From Ancylobacter novellus (lineage in GTDB: Bacteria; Pseudomonadota; Alphaproteobacteria; Rhizobiales; Xanthobacteraceae): 64,000 bases of DNA. A program made the position numbers and the translations under genes. The notes beneath the pieces were generated by a model. That model worked only from the letters and a program-made list of their open reading frames with translations. It had not been told where the DNA came from and ran no database searches. The stretch's first letter is position 1. The number at the start of each line of letters is the position of its first letter. The stretch is taken from NCBI GenBank assembly GCA_003241485.1, contig QFQD01000008.1:25462-89461 (forward strand), in the 5' to 3' direction. Positions 62,827-64,000 of the stretch are shown here, piece by piece.

Positions 62827-63236
62827 CAGGGCGACAGCTCCTCGGCCGTCGCCACCACCCGGGCGAGGCTGGAGCCGCCGGAGGATTCCGCCGCCGCCAC
62901 GACCGCGCCCTCGACCAGCGGCGCGTTGCACACGACGATCCGGCCGGCACGCGACGCGCCGAGGAGTTCGGCCGCCATTTCGCTATTGGTCTCGGCGCCG
63001 CCGAGATCGACGAAGATGGCAACGCCCGCTTCCGACCATGCGGCCTCGATGGCGGCCTGAATGCCCGCGACATGCGTGCCAAGCCCGCCCTCGGCATTGC
63101 CCCCGGTCCAGGCCAGCGGCACGCCGTCGCCCACCATCTGGCGCACCATGTCGGCCGCGCCCCGCGCCACCAGCGGGGAATGCGACACGATCACGATGCC
63201 CACATTGGCCGCGCGTTCTCCGGCAACGCCACTCAT
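62826..63236 (-). CDS. dhaM: PTS-dependent dihydroxyacetone kinase phosphotransferase subunit DhaM
   Basis: A 136-residue EIIA(Man)-like domain with phospho-acceptor His19 in 'GIVIVSHSPLVARGAADMV'. 'GTHVAGIQAAIEAAWSEAGVAIFVDLGGAETNSEMAAEL' is typical. It is a stand-alone EIIA domain, unlike E. coli DhaM where EIIA, HPr and an EI fragment are fused. Its ATG overlaps the dhaL stop. Confidence 0.95.
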   Translation of the reverse strand: MSGVAGERAANVGIVIVSHSPLVARGAADMVRQMVGDGVPLAWTGGNAEGGLGTHVAGIQAAIEAAWSEAGVAIFVDLGGAETNSEMAAELLGASRAGRIVVCNAPLVEGAVVAAAESSGGSSLARVVATAEELSP

Positions 63237-63847
63237 GACACGCGATGCTCCGCGAAATAGCCGCAGATGGCGGCGGCCAGCAGCGCGCAGCTCGACGCGC
63301 CGGGATCTTCATGACCGATCGACCGGGCGCCGAGAAAGGCCGCGCGTCCCCGGCGCGCCTGCATCGGGCCGGTCGAGCGCGCGGCGGAGCGGGCGCAGGC
63401 GGCGATGGCCTCGGGCGCCGCGTGCCGGCGCATCTCGGCCTGTACGGGGTAGAGCACGTCGAGCAGCGTCTTGTCGCCCGGCCCCGAGCGTCCGCGACGC
63501 GCCACGGCGGCGATGGCACTCTCCAGCGTGGCGGCGAAGCCCGTGGCATCGGCATCGGGTGTGAGGCCGCGCCCGAGTTCCATCAGCAGCGTGCCATAGA
63601 GCGGGCCGGCCGCGCCGCCGATGTTCATCACCAGCACGAGGCCGATCCGCTCCAGTGCCGCCGGCAGCGGCAGGGCGGCGATGGTCTCGCGCTCGGCGAA
63701 GACCGCCTCCAGCCCGCGCCGCATATTGGCGCCGTGGTCGCCGTCGCCGATGGCGCTGTCGAGCACCGAAAGGCGGTCGCAGTTGCGGTCGATCTCGGCG
63801 CGGCAGAGCGCGATCAGCTGGGAGATGTGCTCCGCATCGAGATGCAT
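63233..63847 (-). CDS. dhaL: Dihydroxyacetone kinase subunit DhaL
   Basis: A 204-residue ADP-binding kinase subunit. The metal/ADP motif is 'LDSAIGDGDHGANMRRG', then 'NIGGAAGPLYGTLLMELGRGL' and 'SGPGDKTLLDVLYP'. In PTS-type kinases ADP stays bound and is rephosphorylated by DhaM. The C-terminal lid 'STGPMQARRGRAAFLGARSIGHEDPGA' is typical. Confidence 0.95.
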   Translation of the reverse strand: MHLDAEHISQLIALCRAEIDRNCDRLSVLDSAIGDGDHGANMRRGLEAVFAERETIAALPLPAALERIGLVLVMNIGGAAGPLYGTLLMELGRGLTPDADATGFAATLESAIAAVARRGRSGPGDKTLLDVLYPVQAEMRRHAAPEAIAACARSAARSTGPMQARRGRAAFLGARSIGHEDPGASSCALLAAAICGYFAEHRVS

Positions 63848-63859
63848 GGCGCGCGCTCC

Positions 63860-64000
63860 CTAGGCCAGCCGGGCCAATGCCTCGAACACCCGCGCCACCG
63901 CGACGGCGCCCGGATCGGGCGACCCTTCGAGGTCGCGCGCGCCGACATAAGCGGCACGACCGGCACGAGCACGCGTCATCGCCCTGGTAGCTTCCGCACC
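63860..64000 (-). CDS. DAK/DhaL-domain protein, C-terminal end (cut by window end)
   Basis: The last 46 residues of a protein ending 'RAGRAAYVGARDLEGSPDPG' then 'AVAVARVFEALARLA'. This is the C-terminus of a DhaL domain, probably from an ATP-dependent DhaKL-type (DAK1/DAK2) kinase. It ends 13 bp before dhaL, so two kinases of this family appear to be co-transcribed. Whether it is a fused kinase or a second DhaL cannot be seen here. Confidence 0.8.
   Translation of the reverse strand, partial: GAEATRAMTRARAGRAAYVGARDLEGSPDPGAVAVARVFEALARLA

Overview
The base composition (very GC-rich, strong third-position GC) and the gene families point to an alphaproteobacterium of the Hyphomicrobiales (Rhizobiales). 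Supporting features are paired Omp25/RopB-type porins, a UvrB with terminal extensions, a PhaAB-type fused Mrp antiporter and a urea/amide Urt transporter. A Xanthobacteraceae-like genus is plausible, but this is a guess from gene content. The window is chromosomal. I see no rRNA, tRNA, CRISPR, insertion sequence or prophage.

Layout. 1-9 kb: the N-terminal part of uvrC, an FkbM methyltransferase, an EamA transporter, a pteridine-reductase-like SDR, two tandem outer-membrane beta-barrels ending at a textbook terminator, a GST, a cold-shock protein, rlmJ, RNase T2 and an unknown exported protein. 9-12 kb: a likely nitrogen-scavenging unit (biuret-hydrolase-like cysteine hydrolase, NCS2 permease, cupin) behind a candidate sigma-54 promoter that overlaps a perfect palindrome. 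12-24 kb: a phosphodiesterase, uvrB, a GNAT, DUF805, an exported Ntn amidase, a Tim44-like protein, ppc, a cupin, a BKACE-like enzyme and a DUF188 protein. Around 24.4 kb lies a 25-codon ORF whose ribosome site matches the 16S rRNA tail over 17 nt and which is followed by a terminator hairpin. 24.6-26.4 kb: gamma-glutamyltransferase.

26-38 kb is the most striking block. An amide/urea operon (urtABCDE-fmdA-fmdB) diverges from a protein that fuses an NCS1-type permease, a nine-cysteine module, a histidine kinase and a receiver. The next gene overlaps it and encodes a LuxR-type response regulator. The intergenic region between the two units carries three palindromes. 38-44 kb: an aldehyde dehydrogenase, alcohol dehydrogenase and DUF779 operon with a candidate sigma-54 promoter, divergent from an AcoR-type sigma-54 activator. 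44-50 kb: a six-gene Mrp Na+/H+ antiporter with overlapping genes (AB fused, C, D, E, F, G).

50-64 kb: a small XRE protein, a UvrD-like helicase, an HdeA-like chaperone, a PhnA-domain protein and an ilvD interrupted by an out-of-frame deletion of about 67 bp. These are followed by a LemA/TPM operon, a membrane-anchored catalase-like protein with a cytochrome b561, and a dihydroxyacetone kinase cluster. That cluster encodes DhaL, DhaM, an HPr, an enzyme I, a helix-turn-helix protein and DhaK, which looks like a self-contained phosphorelay; a further DAK-family gene runs off the window end.
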